This document shows, piece after piece, positions 24,665 through 34,500 of a DNA stretch of 64,000 nucleotides. Source of the stretch: Erysipelotrichaceae bacterium (GTDB taxonomy: Bacteria; Bacillota_I; Bacilli_A; Erysipelotrichales; Erysipelotrichaceae). A model generated the notes under the pieces. That model was given only the letters and a program-made list of their open reading frames with translations, made no database searches and was not told the origin of the DNA. The stretch lies in NCBI GenBank assembly GCA_017432005.1, contig JAFRKA010000014.1:1-64000 (forward strand), in the 5' to 3' direction. The number at the start of each line of letters is the position of its first letter. The stretch's first letter is position 1. A program made the translations under genes and the position numbers.

Positions 24665-24851
24665 AACTAACCTCTGGTTCGAAGCGGGATGTTGAGCGAC
24701 ACTTCACTGAGCGTAAACGAAATATGAGAAGTATAGCCCACTATACTTTGTTCCAAAGCAGTGGGCTCTGCCGAGGGCTGCCTTCCGCAGAACTTCCCAG
24801 TGCAGAGAAGCGTGCAGACCTGAGCCAGGCAATCAGTGAACGCCTGGCTTA
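24665..24851. other. Origin of transfer (oriT) region
   Basis: This non-coding stretch sits between the relaxase and the accessory gene. The minus strand at 24748-24729 reads AAGTATAGTGGG then CTATACTT, which closely matches the pMV158 MobM nick sequence (TAGTGTG/TTATACTT), so the nick should fall after GTGGG. Inverted repeats surround it: GTATAG/CTATAC (24731-24746), AGCCCAC/GTGGGCT (24735-24767), CTTTG/CAAAG (24746-24758) and an 8-bp AGCCAGGC/GCCTGGCT stem (24823-24849). Confidence 0.78.
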
Positions 24852-26483
24852 TCATAACGACATGCCTCCTTTGAGATCCATGCCGTTATCCATATGTATC
24901 TCGTAATCCTTGCTGTAGGCATCGATGTCTGACAGGATCTCCTTTGCTTCATCAGACATCGGACCGTTGTTGCTGATTTCTGCGCGGAGATCATCGGTGA
25001 TCTTTTCGAAATCATTGTGTCTGACAGCGCTGATCATCTCATCAAAACCTTTGTCCTGATAGTATTCCGATTCGGCATAGGACAGCGGATCGTGATGGAG
25101 ATTGTACTGATCGATCTTGTCTGCCAGATCATGGGCAGACATGACAGTAAAGTCATATCCTCTGTCGTTTCTGATCAGACCGCCGTCTCGTGGAGCGACA
25201 CCGATTTCTCCCAGTTCGGAGAATTCCGGATAGGTCAGGTTGTTGACATAGCTGTATGCAAATCCTTCCTTAAGGATCTCTCTGTCCTCTTTCCATTCGG
25301 ACATGGAATCGGAGACATAAAGGTAATTCTCCATTTCCATCTTTGTGCCATCAGTCATAGTGTATTCATCATGAACGACATGATATACAGTGCAGTTGTT
25401 ATTTTCTTCGAACTGCAGAACCCTCAGATCCTGATCTTCTGACAAACGGTAGAGATCGCCTCCGCTGGTTGATTGCCAAAGTTCTCCGTTTTTGAAATTG
25501 TCGATGATATCTTCTTTCAGACGGAGTGATTCCATCCGGTAAAGAGCTTCGTCATGTTGCAGACCATGGATCTCCTGCTGAACGATTTCTCCTTCAAGGT
25601 GATGCATATCCCGGATCGATTCATAGACGGATCCAGGGATGGAATCCAGATGATGCGTGTTGTCAATGATTCCTCCATCAAGTTCGGAAAGATCTTTGCT
25701 GTAGATCGTGTAGTCAAAATCTCTGTCTGAGTTGAACTGGACATTGACAGTCTTATCTCCGATCTCTATGAGCATTTCTTCTACCGGGAAAGTCATGGGA
25801 AACTTTTCTCCCTGCTGATAAGGAAGCAGATGGTCAAGGATCTGCTGCCTGGTCTCTTCGTTGCAGACACGATCCAGAAAGCCTCCAGGAAGAGAAGAGA
25901 CGACAAAGCTGTCCATACTATCGGTGACAACCGTCTGATTGAACTGATTGTTCATGACGAACAACGAGATATTTTCCGAATTCGCTTCAAACAGGATCGG
26001 ATCACCATGCATGCCATTGTCATCATAGATATAACCGTAGAATGTTTCATACTGCTGCGGCTGTTCAATCTCGATGCCAAGATCCTGTTTGATCTGTTCA
26101 ATAACATCTGGGGTCAGAGTGATTTGTTCATCCCAATGTCTTGTAATGTATTCAGACCTGTTGAGCATCTGATCAACTCCGTAATATCCCATATAAAAAC
26201 TGTAGGTATCAGGATCCTGAAACGGGTTGATATCCATTCCGATTTCTCTGTAATATTCATATGTTTCTGCAGCCTGATTTGGATGATCGTTAATGAAATC
26301 TCTTGCATCCTGTGTATATGCAAACATGGTTCCGTTTGTGTTATCTTCCATGGTGATTTCTGATGCAAGATCGGAAGCATAATAGGTATTGCCTTCAAAC
26401 TCATCGAGCTTATCAGAAATGTAATCACGGATGACTTCATCAAAAGACATCATCCGCATTTCATCGGTATATTGTCCGTACAT
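24852..26483 (-). CDS. Large accessory protein of the mobilization module
   Basis: A 543-residue acidic soluble protein with no signal peptide or membrane helix. The start (MSFDEVIRDYISDKLDEFEGNTYYASDLASEITMED pattern) resembles the N-terminal domain of unknown-function proteins that accompany relaxases in Firmicute mobile elements. Later segments (about 140-250, 300-420) look like large polyvalent-protein-associated domains. I assign no activity. It starts 1 bp overlapping the coupling-protein stop and ends at oriT, so it belongs to the transfer unit. Confidence 0.6.
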   Translation of the reverse strand: MYGQYTDEMRMMSFDEVIRDYISDKLDEFEGNTYYASDLASEITMEDNTNGTMFAYTQDARDFINDHPNQAAETYEYYREIGMDINPFQDPDTYSFYMGYYGVDQMLNRSEYITRHWDEQITLTPDVIEQIKQDLGIEIEQPQQYETFYGYIYDDNGMHGDPILFEANSENISLFVMNNQFNQTVVTDSMDSFVVSSLPGGFLDRVCNEETRQQILDHLLPYQQGEKFPMTFPVEEMLIEIGDKTVNVQFNSDRDFDYTIYSKDLSELDGGIIDNTHHLDSIPGSVYESIRDMHHLEGEIVQQEIHGLQHDEALYRMESLRLKEDIIDNFKNGELWQSTSGGDLYRLSEDQDLRVLQFEENNNCTVYHVVHDEYTMTDGTKMEMENYLYVSDSMSEWKEDREILKEGFAYSYVNNLTYPEFSELGEIGVAPRDGGLIRNDRGYDFTVMSAHDLADKIDQYNLHHDPLSYAESEYYQDKGFDEMISAVRHNDFEKITDDLRAEISNNGPMSDEAKEILSDIDAYSKDYEIHMDNGMDLKGGMSL

Positions 26484-28150
26484 TATTTAACCTTTCCGGC
26501 TGCCTTGTTTGCAGCGACAATCTCATCTGATTTTTCAAGTAGCATCGGGATGGTGAAATATGGAGCCTTTTTCACCAGGAACCATCCTGCTATGGTAAAC
26601 ACCAACACCTCTTTATTTCTTTCAAGCATGTTGATGTCGGATACATCCATGACCGGCCTGTACTCCATGGAAGTGGTTGTGGATGAATCACCGGTAAGAA
26701 GTCCTTTGCTCTGATAGGATGTTTTTGTTTCTCGATAATAACCAGTCCGCTTGGAAAGATTTTCAGCAGTCTTGGTATCATTGCAGGAGAAGACGATCGT
26801 CGTCTTGCAACAGTCCATGATAGCTCTGGCGTTTCTGTCACCATAGAGATCCTCAAGCTGAGAAAAGGACTGAGCCACTATAGACAATTGAATTTTCTTG
26901 GATCTTCCTCTTGAAGCGACATCCAGCAGTGACGGAACATAAATCGTTCCTCCTTCATCGATCAGACACCATACAGGCTTTTTATCTTCAAGCTCTTCCT
27001 CCGGAATGGAAGTAAGATACTTCAGACAGATCTCCATGATCACTCCGAAGACTGTTTTGTAGGATACGATCAGATGATCAGGAATAGCCAGGAAGATTGA
27101 AATTCCATTCAGTAGATCTTCCGGAGTTGCTTTCCTTGGATTCCCGGAAAAGCACCACTTCACTGTTTCCGTATTGAAGATGTCCAGATCCTTTTCCATC
27201 GTGTCCTTGATGGATGCGAATTCGTCAGAGTCATTTCCGTTAAAGCCCTTGACCTTATCCAGAACTTTTGGATGCTGCTTGATGATCGGATCCGTTATGA
27301 TTTCAGCGATTAGATCTTCTGTGGATACATGCATGATCTTTATTACCGAATCAGAGAAAGACAGACCTTTGATAAATCCGTACATCAGGAATCCGGAAAG
27401 AAGTTTCTGAGCATTGGCTGAAAAGTGAACGTTATCTCCGGAAAGATTCGGGATGATTGATCGGGCGATCATTTCCATCCGTTCCTTGATCTGATCATCA
27501 CTGCTTCTGCTCGACAGTCCATACCATAGATCAAAACCATAATTGTTTTCCCCAAAGCTGCTGGGATTGACCATTCTGATTTTCGGATCAGAATACAGAG
27601 ATGATTTCTTCTGCAGCTCCGGCTTCACGTCCAAAGCAAGTACCGCTCCAAGCTTTTCCTTATCAGAAGCAAAATTAAAGTTGTAGATCAGAGCGGAAAG
27701 AATGGATGTAGACTTGTTGCTGCCGGGAGATCCTAAAATCAGTTGATGCTCTGGAGAATTTTGGAACGGCAAGCGAACATAACGTCTTTTGTATTTTCCA
27801 ACCGTGAAACCGTCAGGCTCTTTTGAAAGATAATCATCTGGAACATAGTGATACTGTGCCAGTCGTTTGTCTCTGGAAAGGTCAGTAACCGACTTTTTCT
27901 TAAATGGATTGAACTCTCTTTCCCCATGAACAAAGTATTTCCAGAGATTGATTGCGACAAACAGGACGACTGTTGCGATAGTAATCAGGATTATTGCCAG
28001 CCAATCAGAATCAATAAACGTTTCAGATGTAAAGTCAAATAATCCATAATTCATTAGTCCTCTGTACAAGACGATTAACCTGGCACAGGCCCACCCTAAT
28101 AGAATTCCACATGGAATTCCAACTAAACTGCCAAAAAACAATTTCTTCAT
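26483..28150 (-). CDS. VirD4/TraG-like type IV coupling protein
   Basis: A 555-residue membrane ATPase that recruits the relaxase-DNA complex to a conjugation channel. Two N-terminal helices (FFGSLVGIPCGILLGWACARL and WLAIILITIATVVLFVAIN) precede the motor. Walker A is LILGSPGSNKSTSILS, with asparagine where glycine is usual. Walker B is PVWCLIDEGGTIYVPS. QLSIVAQSFSQLEDLYG is the conserved coupling-protein motif. The ATG at 28150 lies behind GAGGAGG. The frame is open further upstream without a ribosome site. Having a coupling protein but no VirB4-type genes fits a mobilizable, not self-transmissible, element. Confidence 0.86.
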   Translation of the reverse strand: MKKLFFGSLVGIPCGILLGWACARLIVLYRGLMNYGLFDFTSETFIDSDWLAIILITIATVVLFVAINLWKYFVHGEREFNPFKKKSVTDLSRDKRLAQYHYVPDDYLSKEPDGFTVGKYKRRYVRLPFQNSPEHQLILGSPGSNKSTSILSALIYNFNFASDKEKLGAVLALDVKPELQKKSSLYSDPKIRMVNPSSFGENNYGFDLWYGLSSRSSDDQIKERMEMIARSIIPNLSGDNVHFSANAQKLLSGFLMYGFIKGLSFSDSVIKIMHVSTEDLIAEIITDPIIKQHPKVLDKVKGFNGNDSDEFASIKDTMEKDLDIFNTETVKWCFSGNPRKATPEDLLNGISIFLAIPDHLIVSYKTVFGVIMEICLKYLTSIPEEELEDKKPVWCLIDEGGTIYVPSLLDVASRGRSKKIQLSIVAQSFSQLEDLYGDRNARAIMDCCKTTIVFSCNDTKTAENLSKRTGYYRETKTSYQSKGLLTGDSSTTTSMEYRPVMDVSDINMLERNKEVLVFTIAGWFLVKKAPYFTIPMLLEKSDEIVAANKAAGKVK

Positions 28151-28239
28151 AAAAAACCTCCTCTTTTTTCTGGCAAAAACAGTAGAGGAGCATCTCAAAT
28201 TATAAATGTACAAATGACTACTCTTATATCTTTTGATAA

Positions 28240-28334
28240 AATATAAAAGGAGTGTTCTCGTAGGTAGCCAATATCTAACTTGAAATGCTCCGTTTGTCCG
28301 TTATAGATGTACCAGATCTATAACGGATTTTTTT
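28240..28334 (+). ncRNA. Possible small RNA or antisense leader ending in a terminator
   Basis: Between two minus-strand genes lies a plus-strand terminator: CCGTTATAGAT (28298-28308) pairs perfectly with ATCTATAACGG (28316-28326), then seven T. Upstream, GGAGTGTTC (28249-) can pair with GAAATGCTCC (about 28282-28291). AT-rich -10-like sequence (TAAAATATAAAA) stands near 28237. No plus-strand gene lies upstream, so a short transcript antisense to the coupling-protein leader is plausible but unproven. The right arm overlaps the stop of the neighbouring minus-strand gene. Confidence 0.35.
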
Positions 28335-28806
28335 GGGATAATGGATCTTCGAAGATAAGTAAGTCGTGCTTTTTGCAAGCTCTTTTTATTATCTCTACAT
28401 TCAAAGCCCCATAATACTCTGTCGCATCTTTGAGGACATCATTTATATCAACTAAAGAGTAATTATAATCAGAAAGAACAGCGGACCACAAATCTTCAAA
28501 TAATGCATCAGTGAATTCCATTGCTTTGTTTATTGTAAGAACGGAATAATTATTATCTGAATCACATCCTTTAAAGAAAAATAAATAACCATCTTTGTTT
28601 CGAATAAAATAGTGGATTTCAATTCTATCAGGAGGAATCATAATACCTAATACAATTGTTTTCCCATTCTCTAAATAGGTTTTTATTTCTGATATACTTG
28701 GGTTCTCAAGCTTCAACATCATATATGTTTTATCAATGATGTCCCCATGTTCTTTGTCATACTTCTTGTTCCTCAATAACCTAATAAACTGCTGAATAAA
28801 TGTCAT
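28318..28806 (-). CDS. Hypothetical protein of the mobile element
   Basis: A 162-residue protein I do not recognise. It begins MTFIQQFIRLLRNKKYDKE and contains GIMIPPDRIEIHYFIRNKDGYLFFFKGCD, a beta-rich middle, and an alpha-helical C-terminus. No motif or membrane segment stands out. The ATG at 28806 follows AGGAGGTG, and the upstream resolvase-like gene ends 4 bp before it, so the two are one transcript. The base composition is AT-rich, like the cargo rather than the mobility genes. Confidence 0.55.
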   Translation of the reverse strand: MTFIQQFIRLLRNKKYDKEHGDIIDKTYMMLKLENPSISEIKTYLENGKTIVLGIMIPPDRIEIHYFIRNKDGYLFFFKGCDSDNNYSVLTINKAMEFTDALFEDLWSAVLSDYNYSLVDINDVLKDATEYYGALNVEIIKRACKKHDLLIFEDPLSQKNPL

Positions 28807-28810
28807 TATT

Positions 28811-29413
28811 TCACCTCCTTTCTTTGGAATATTCAAAAATAAGCTTATCTAAAGTCGGCCTGCTTATTCCAAGTCTTTTAGCAAATTCTTCTTTGTTTAT
28901 TATCCTTGATGTGTATTCTTTATATAATCTTGTGAATAATGGATAGTCTTTGTATGAATATGATTTCTTTCCTTTATACTTGCCCTCTTTTTTTGCTTTT
29001 TCAATTCCGGGCATTCTCTTGTATGTTTGCTCGCTTGTTGAATTTGCTTGGAAAGCATCCATTATTGCTAATGATTTAATTAGTGATTTGCCATTTTCTG
29101 AAAAAGAATCAAATCTTTCAATTAGTGCAATTATACGGATTTTAAGAGCGCTAAAATCTGCAACGATATGTAACGCTTTATATAATGAACTAGAAAAGTT
29201 TAGTAGCGTTTTCGTAATTAATGTATCACCTGAATGCAATTCGTTTTTCATTAGTGTGATTTTATTTTCAAATGACACTTCTGATTTTTCGTCTAATATA
29301 TAGTATTTTGAAACGCTTTCTAAATTTACGGGTAAGAAATCATTAGTTGTAAAAATGGCCTGATCATAATCGGCGTTAATTAGCACATTGTTATTCTCGA
29401 ATATAGCAATCAT
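28811..29413 (-). CDS. Resolvase-like protein lacking the catalytic N-terminus
   Basis: A 200-residue protein. Its second half follows serine resolvase/invertase layout: SGDTLITKTLLNFSSSLYKALHIV, the dimer-helix segment FSENGKSLIKSLAIMDAF, then GIEKAKKEGKYKGKK and a C-terminal helix-turn-helix (NKEEFAKRLGISRPTLDKLI). The first 50 residues do not show the YxRVS motif that carries the nucleophile serine. The protein may therefore be a DNA-binding regulator derived from a resolvase. On the minus strand an extended -10 (TGTTAGAAT) lies just upstream, divergent from the methylase promoter. Confidence 0.6.
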   Translation of the reverse strand: MIAIFENNNVLINADYDQAIFTTNDFLPVNLESVSKYYILDEKSEVSFENKITLMKNELHSGDTLITKTLLNFSSSLYKALHIVADFSALKIRIIALIERFDSFSENGKSLIKSLAIMDAFQANSTSEQTYKRMPGIEKAKKEGKYKGKKSYSYKDYPLFTRLYKEYTSRIINKEEFAKRLGISRPTLDKLIFEYSKERR

Positions 29414-29587
29414 TTTTATCCTTTAACAAAATTCTAACAAATGTAAATTTAATATACAATATCATATTTACATTATGTAAAAGTGATATGGAATATTTAA
29501 TCTAAAGGAAAATATAATATCAACTAATACTATATGGATTTTTATATATAGATGATCTTCATAATATGCAATGAATATTATATTGAT

Positions 29588-29596
29588 TGATATAAT
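29588..29596 (+). promoter_or_regulatory. Extended -10 promoter for the cargo genes
   Basis: TGATATAAT is an extended -10 element. A clear -35 is missing. It lies 14 bp before the first methylase gene in a 197-bp AT-rich divergent intergenic region (29414-29610). Confidence 0.45.
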
Positions 29597-29610
29597 AATA
29601 AATAGAGAAT

Positions 29611-30531
29611 ATGGTAACAGACATTAATAAGGATCTAGAGGAGATTAATGACTTAGGTTTGCTAGATAGGCTCCTCAAGGACAAAACAACCAACGAAAAT
29701 ATCATCTGGGGAACAGATGCTTATTGTGGTTTAGGAGTAGGCTTCGGAAGAACCGATCCTATCACAGCAAATCTGCTTATTGGTCCTAATGCTTTTGTGA
29801 TTCGAAATCGTGCATCAAAAGAATCAGATGATCAATCTGACCGTACTCGCCAACACGCTGAAGTGTTTACTCCATTCTGGATTGTTAATAGGATGAATAA
29901 CTTTGCTGATGAAGTATGGTTTGGATATAAAAATGTATTTAATACAGACGGGATTCCCACGATGAATATAGAATTCCCTGAAGAGAAAACATGGGAATCT
30001 TATGTTGATTCCGATAGACTCGAAATAACCTGTGGAGAAGCACCGTTTTTAGTTAGCAGATACGATGTTGAATCAGGAGATATTATTCCTGTTAAGCAAA
30101 GGATTGGCATCCTGGATAGAAAGCTTCGTGTTGTTAACGAAAACGCAGATACAGAAGATGCTTGGCTTGAGTGGACGATTAAAGCTTTCCAATCCACATA
30201 TGGGTATGAGTTTCAAGGAGACAGTCTTCTGATAGCAAGAATCAATTTGCTCATGACATTTAAGGACTACATGCTTGAAAAATGGCATAGGGTTCCTACA
30301 ATTGAAGAATTTCGGAAAATAGTAAATATCATTTCTTGGAATATATGGCAGATGGATGGTTTAACAGGAACGATTCCATACTCAGCGATTCAAGAAGATA
30401 ACGAACAACTAACATTTGATTTATTTGCAGATGCAGAGGAAGTGAAGGAAGAGAAAAAACCGGGATGCCGAATATTTGATTGGCATAGTAATAATAGCAT
30501 TGAGTTCAGCACACTAAAAAGGAGGTACTGA
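29611..30531 (+). CDS. N-terminal half of an Eco57I-like DNA methylase
   Basis: A 306-residue protein. RQHAEVFTPFWIVNRMNN is the VFTP-type motif that begins gamma-class N6-adenine methylases, and RLEITCGEAPFLVSRYD holds the AdoMet-binding motif (CGxxPF in place of CGSGxF). The catalytic NPPY motif is not here but at the start of the next frame (30535), with its own AGGAGG site 9 nt upstream of that ATG. The enzyme is therefore split into two genes, as in some Eco57I-type systems. With the helicase-nuclease gene two frames downstream it forms a restriction-modification locus. Confidence 0.75.
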   Translation: MVTDINKDLEEINDLGLLDRLLKDKTTNENIIWGTDAYCGLGVGFGRTDPITANLLIGPNAFVIRNRASKESDDQSDRTRQHAEVFTPFWIVNRMNNFADEVWFGYKNVFNTDGIPTMNIEFPEEKTWESYVDSDRLEITCGEAPFLVSRYDVESGDIIPVKQRIGILDRKLRVVNENADTEDAWLEWTIKAFQSTYGYEFQGDSLLIARINLLMTFKDYMLEKWHRVPTIEEFRKIVNIISWNIWQMDGLTGTIPYSAIQEDNEQLTFDLFADAEEVKEEKKPGCRIFDWHSNNSIEFSTLKRRY

Positions 30532-30534
30532 TCT

Positions 30535-31591
30535 ATGAAATTTGATTTTATTATAGGTAATCCGCCTTATCAAGAAGAAACCGAAGGCACATCTGATAAG
30601 CCGATTTACAATGATTTTATGGATGCATCTTATCAATTGTCAGATAAAGTTGAACTAATATCTCCTGCTTCCTGCTAGATTTTTGTTTGACGCTGGCAAA
30701 ACACCAAAAGCGTGGAATGAAAAGATGCTCAATGATCCACATCTAAAAGTTCTTTACTACGAACAAGATAGCAGTAAGGTATTTGGGAATACAGATATTA
30801 AGGGTGGAGTAGCAATTACATATAGGGATGCAAAAGAGAATTATGGAGCAATAGAAGTCTTTACATCATTTTCTGAACTAAACGATATAAGAGAAAAAGT
30901 TATTCATAGAAAAGATTTCCTATCATTCAGTGATCTTATTTTCGCTCCCGAAAGCTATAGGTTTAGTAATAAACTACACGAGGATTATCCAGATATAAAA
31001 TATAGAGAAGAAAAAGGAGTCAATAAAGGTGTTTTCAGTAAGGGACACGATAACGATGTTGTAACAAATGTCTTTGAAAAGATACCTTATCTTTTCAAAG
31101 ATAACAAACCAAATGGAGATGATTATGTTGGATTTATCGGATTGATTGATAATAAAAGGTATATAAAATGGATTGAAAGAAAGTATATTAGAGATCACGA
31201 TAATCTGGAAAAGTATAAAATCATTCTTCCAAAATCAAATGGATCAGGTGCGATTGGCGAAGTATTATCAACACCCCTGATCGGGGAACCCCTGATCGGT
31301 CATACACAGTCTTTTATTAGTATTGGGTCTTTTGATACAAAAGAAGAAGCTGAAAATGTTATGAAATATATTAAAACAAAGTTTGCAAGAACTATGTTGG
31401 GTATATTAAAAATAACTCAAGATAACAAAAAATCTACATGGCGTTTTGTTCCTATTCAAAACTTTACTTCAACTTCTGATATTGACTGGTCAAAGTCAGT
31501 ATCAGAAGTTGATCAGCAGCTTTATAAAAAATATGGCCTTGATGAAAAGGAGATTGAGTTTATTGAATCTCATGTAAAGGAGATGGAATAA
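30535..31591 (+). pseudogene. C-terminal half of the Eco57I-like N6-adenine methylase, frameshifted
   Basis: ATG at 30535 starts MKFDFIIGNPPYQEET, with the catalytic NPPY motif. The frame stops at TAG 30676-30678 after 47 codons. A perfect tandem duplication of TCCTGCT (30663-30676) causes this. Removing one copy gives ISPARFLFDAGKTPKAW and an open frame of 349 codons to 31591, and the corrected length is an exact multiple of three. As written, the protein is truncated. The downstream frame has only a TTG and no ribosome site. The loss may be recent and reversible. Confidence 0.85.
30663..30676 (+). repeat. 7-bp tandem duplication that breaks the methylase
   Basis: TCCTGCT occurs twice, head to tail, and shifts the reading frame by +1. 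Deleting one unit restores the frame exactly. Confidence 0.88.
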
Positions 31592-31592
31592 C

Positions 31593-34500
31593 ATGCCAGT
31601 AATTAAGTCCTTTACAAAGATTAGCCCAATGATTTATGCATATAACACCCCTGGGGTTACTTATCATGATGGTTGGACAAAGATCGGTTATACAGAAAAA
31701 CAAACTGTTAAAGAAAGAATAGAGCAGCAAACTCATACCGCCGGCATCCAATACAAGATTTCCTGGATGGATAATGCTTTATACAAAGATGGAACTGGCG
31801 ATCGTTTTACTGATCACGAGTTCCACTCCTACCTTGAAACGAACAAAAAAGTCGAGAGAGAAAAAGGCACTGAATGGTTTAAAACGTCAGGTCAGGAATC
31901 AAAACAATACTTTGATTCTTTTGCTATGAGACTAGACGATGAAGATGTTAATCATTCGAATTATGTTTTGAGATCGGAACAAGTCAGAGCTGTTCAGGAA
32001 ACTAAAGACTATTTCGAAACCGGTGGAAAAGAATTCCTTTGGAATGCGAAACCTCGCTTTGGTAAGACGCTAACCTCCTATGACCTTATCAGGCAGATGA
32101 ATTTCAAAAACGTCTTGATCGTAACTAATAGACCTTCAATCGCTAACTCATGGGTTGACGATTTCAATGAGTTTATCAGTTGGCAGACAGATTATATCTT
32201 TATTGCACAGACAGATAGTATAGCGAACAAGCCTGGTGTTGTATCCAGAGACGAATATACAAAAATGATGATCGATGCTGCAACCAAGGGAAAAGAGCTT
32301 GGTATGATAGCTTTTGTTTCTTTGCAAGACTTAAAGGGATCCGCTTTCTTTGGAGGAAAGTTTGATAAACTGCAGTGGATCAATACGATCAATTTCGATC
32401 TGATGATCGTCGATGAATCACAGGAAGGTGTATCAACAGCAAAAACCGAAAGAGCGTTTGATAATATCCACAGAGACCACACTCTGTATTTATCCGGTAC
32501 TCCATTTAAGCAATTAGCTAGTGATCAATTTACAAAGCAGCAGATATTTAACTGGTCATATGCTGATGAACAGGAAGCTAAAAAGAACTGGAATTCCGAT
32601 AGCACAAATCCATATGAGGTTTTACCGACATTATCGATGTTCACCTATCAGCTTTCCAATATGATCTATGAGAAGATGTTAAAAGCATCTGACATGACAA
32701 AGGATAGCGAAGCAGTTGATTTTGCTTTTGATCTGAATGAATTCTTTGCCACAAACGAAGCTGGAAGATTCATTCATGAAGAAGAGATAAAGAAGTTTTT
32801 AAAAACGTTATCTACAAATGAAAAGTATCCATTCTCAACACCTGAACTGAGAAAAGAAATGTCACATACGCTTTGGCTGCTTAATAGGATTGCAAGTGCT
32901 AGAGCTTTAGCAAAGTTGTTACAGAATGATCCGGTATTCTCTGAGTATGAGATTGTTCTGGCAGCAGGCGATGGAAAGATCGATGACGTTGATGCGATTG
33001 AAAAATCTTTTGACAAAGTTAAGAAGGCAATCGCTGAAAATAACAAGACGATCACCTTAAGTGTTGGCCAATTGACAGTCGGTGTTACGATTCCTGAATG
33101 GAGCGGTGTTTTGATGCTGTGTAATCTGCAAAGCGCATCTTCTTATATGCAGGCAGCATTCAGAGCTCAGAATCCTTATGCTTATGATGAAAACGGTACA
33201 TATTATCGCAAAGAGAACGCTTATCTTTATGATTTCGATCCAGCAAGAACACTGATCATATTTGATGAGTACGCAAACAACCTTACCGCTGATACTGCTG
33301 GTGGCAGAGGAACAACAGAGGATAGAAAGAACAATATAACCAGATTGCTTAATTTCTTCCCGGTAATCGGCGAAGACGATGAAGGAAAGATGGTTGAACT
33401 GGATGCACAACAAGTGCTTTCTATTCCAAGAAAGATCAAGTCTCAGGATGTTGTTCGTAAGGGATTTATGTCGAACTTCCTGTTTGCAAATATCTCTAAT
33501 ATATTTGGTGCCCCGAATGTTGTTACAAATATTCTTAAAAAGATCGCTCCAGCTCACGAAGAAGGAACCAAAAAGGACGACAAAACAGATGCAGCTTCAA
33601 AGATAAGTTTGGATAACAATGGCGAAGTTGAAGTTTCTGAAGAATTTGTTGTTGGTAAATCCAAGAAGATATTCGGAGAGAAGATCTATGAAAAGCTTGA
33701 GAACAAAGTTGATAAGAATCTACCTTCCGTAAGTGACAGCATCAATACTTCCTCACAAACAAAACAAGTCGATAAACTGGTTGAAGATATCACAAAATCG
33801 ATTTCCAACACAATAAAGGAACAGGTTGTGCTTCCTGCTTTTGATGAATACGATCCTAAGAAGAGTGTCAAGAACCGTATTGAAAAAGAAGTAGAAACAG
33901 AAGTAAACAACAAGATGAGCAAGATCGGTGAGGATTATAAACAAACTATCAATATTGCTCAAGTTGAACACAACCGAAGGATCAACGAAGCAGAGACACA
34001 AGCCGAGATAAAGCAAGCTGATGAAGAATTATCAAAGAAAATGAATGAAGCTATATCTGCCTTCCAAACCGGAATACAAGACATAACAAAGGAAATCATT
34101 CAGAGCAAGCCAGAAGAAATTGTTTTGAAACTGGAAAAGAGTAAGAAAGAAGAGGAGAAAAAATCTGTTGAAGATTCCATTCGTGACCATTTAAGAGGTT
34201 TCTCCAGAACGATTCCTAGTTTTGTCATGGCTTATGGTGATGAAAATCTCACACTGGCTAATTTTGATGACTACACAGAAGACGATGTTTTCCGTGAGGT
34301 TACCAGTATTACTGAAGAAGAATTCAGATTCCTTAGAGATGGCGGAGATATTGTCAATCCAAAAACCGGGGAAACAGAACATTTCGATGGTCATTTGTTC
34401 GATGAGACGGTATTCAATGATTCGATCAAGGAATTCTTGCGTATCAAAAAGAAGCTGGCAAATTATTTCGATGAGTCTCAAGAAGAAGATATCTTTGACT

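Noticed and set aside
30683..31591. Frame at 30683 as an independent gene
   Set aside because: It starts at a TTG with no ribosome site and continues the interrupted methylase once the 7-bp duplication is removed.
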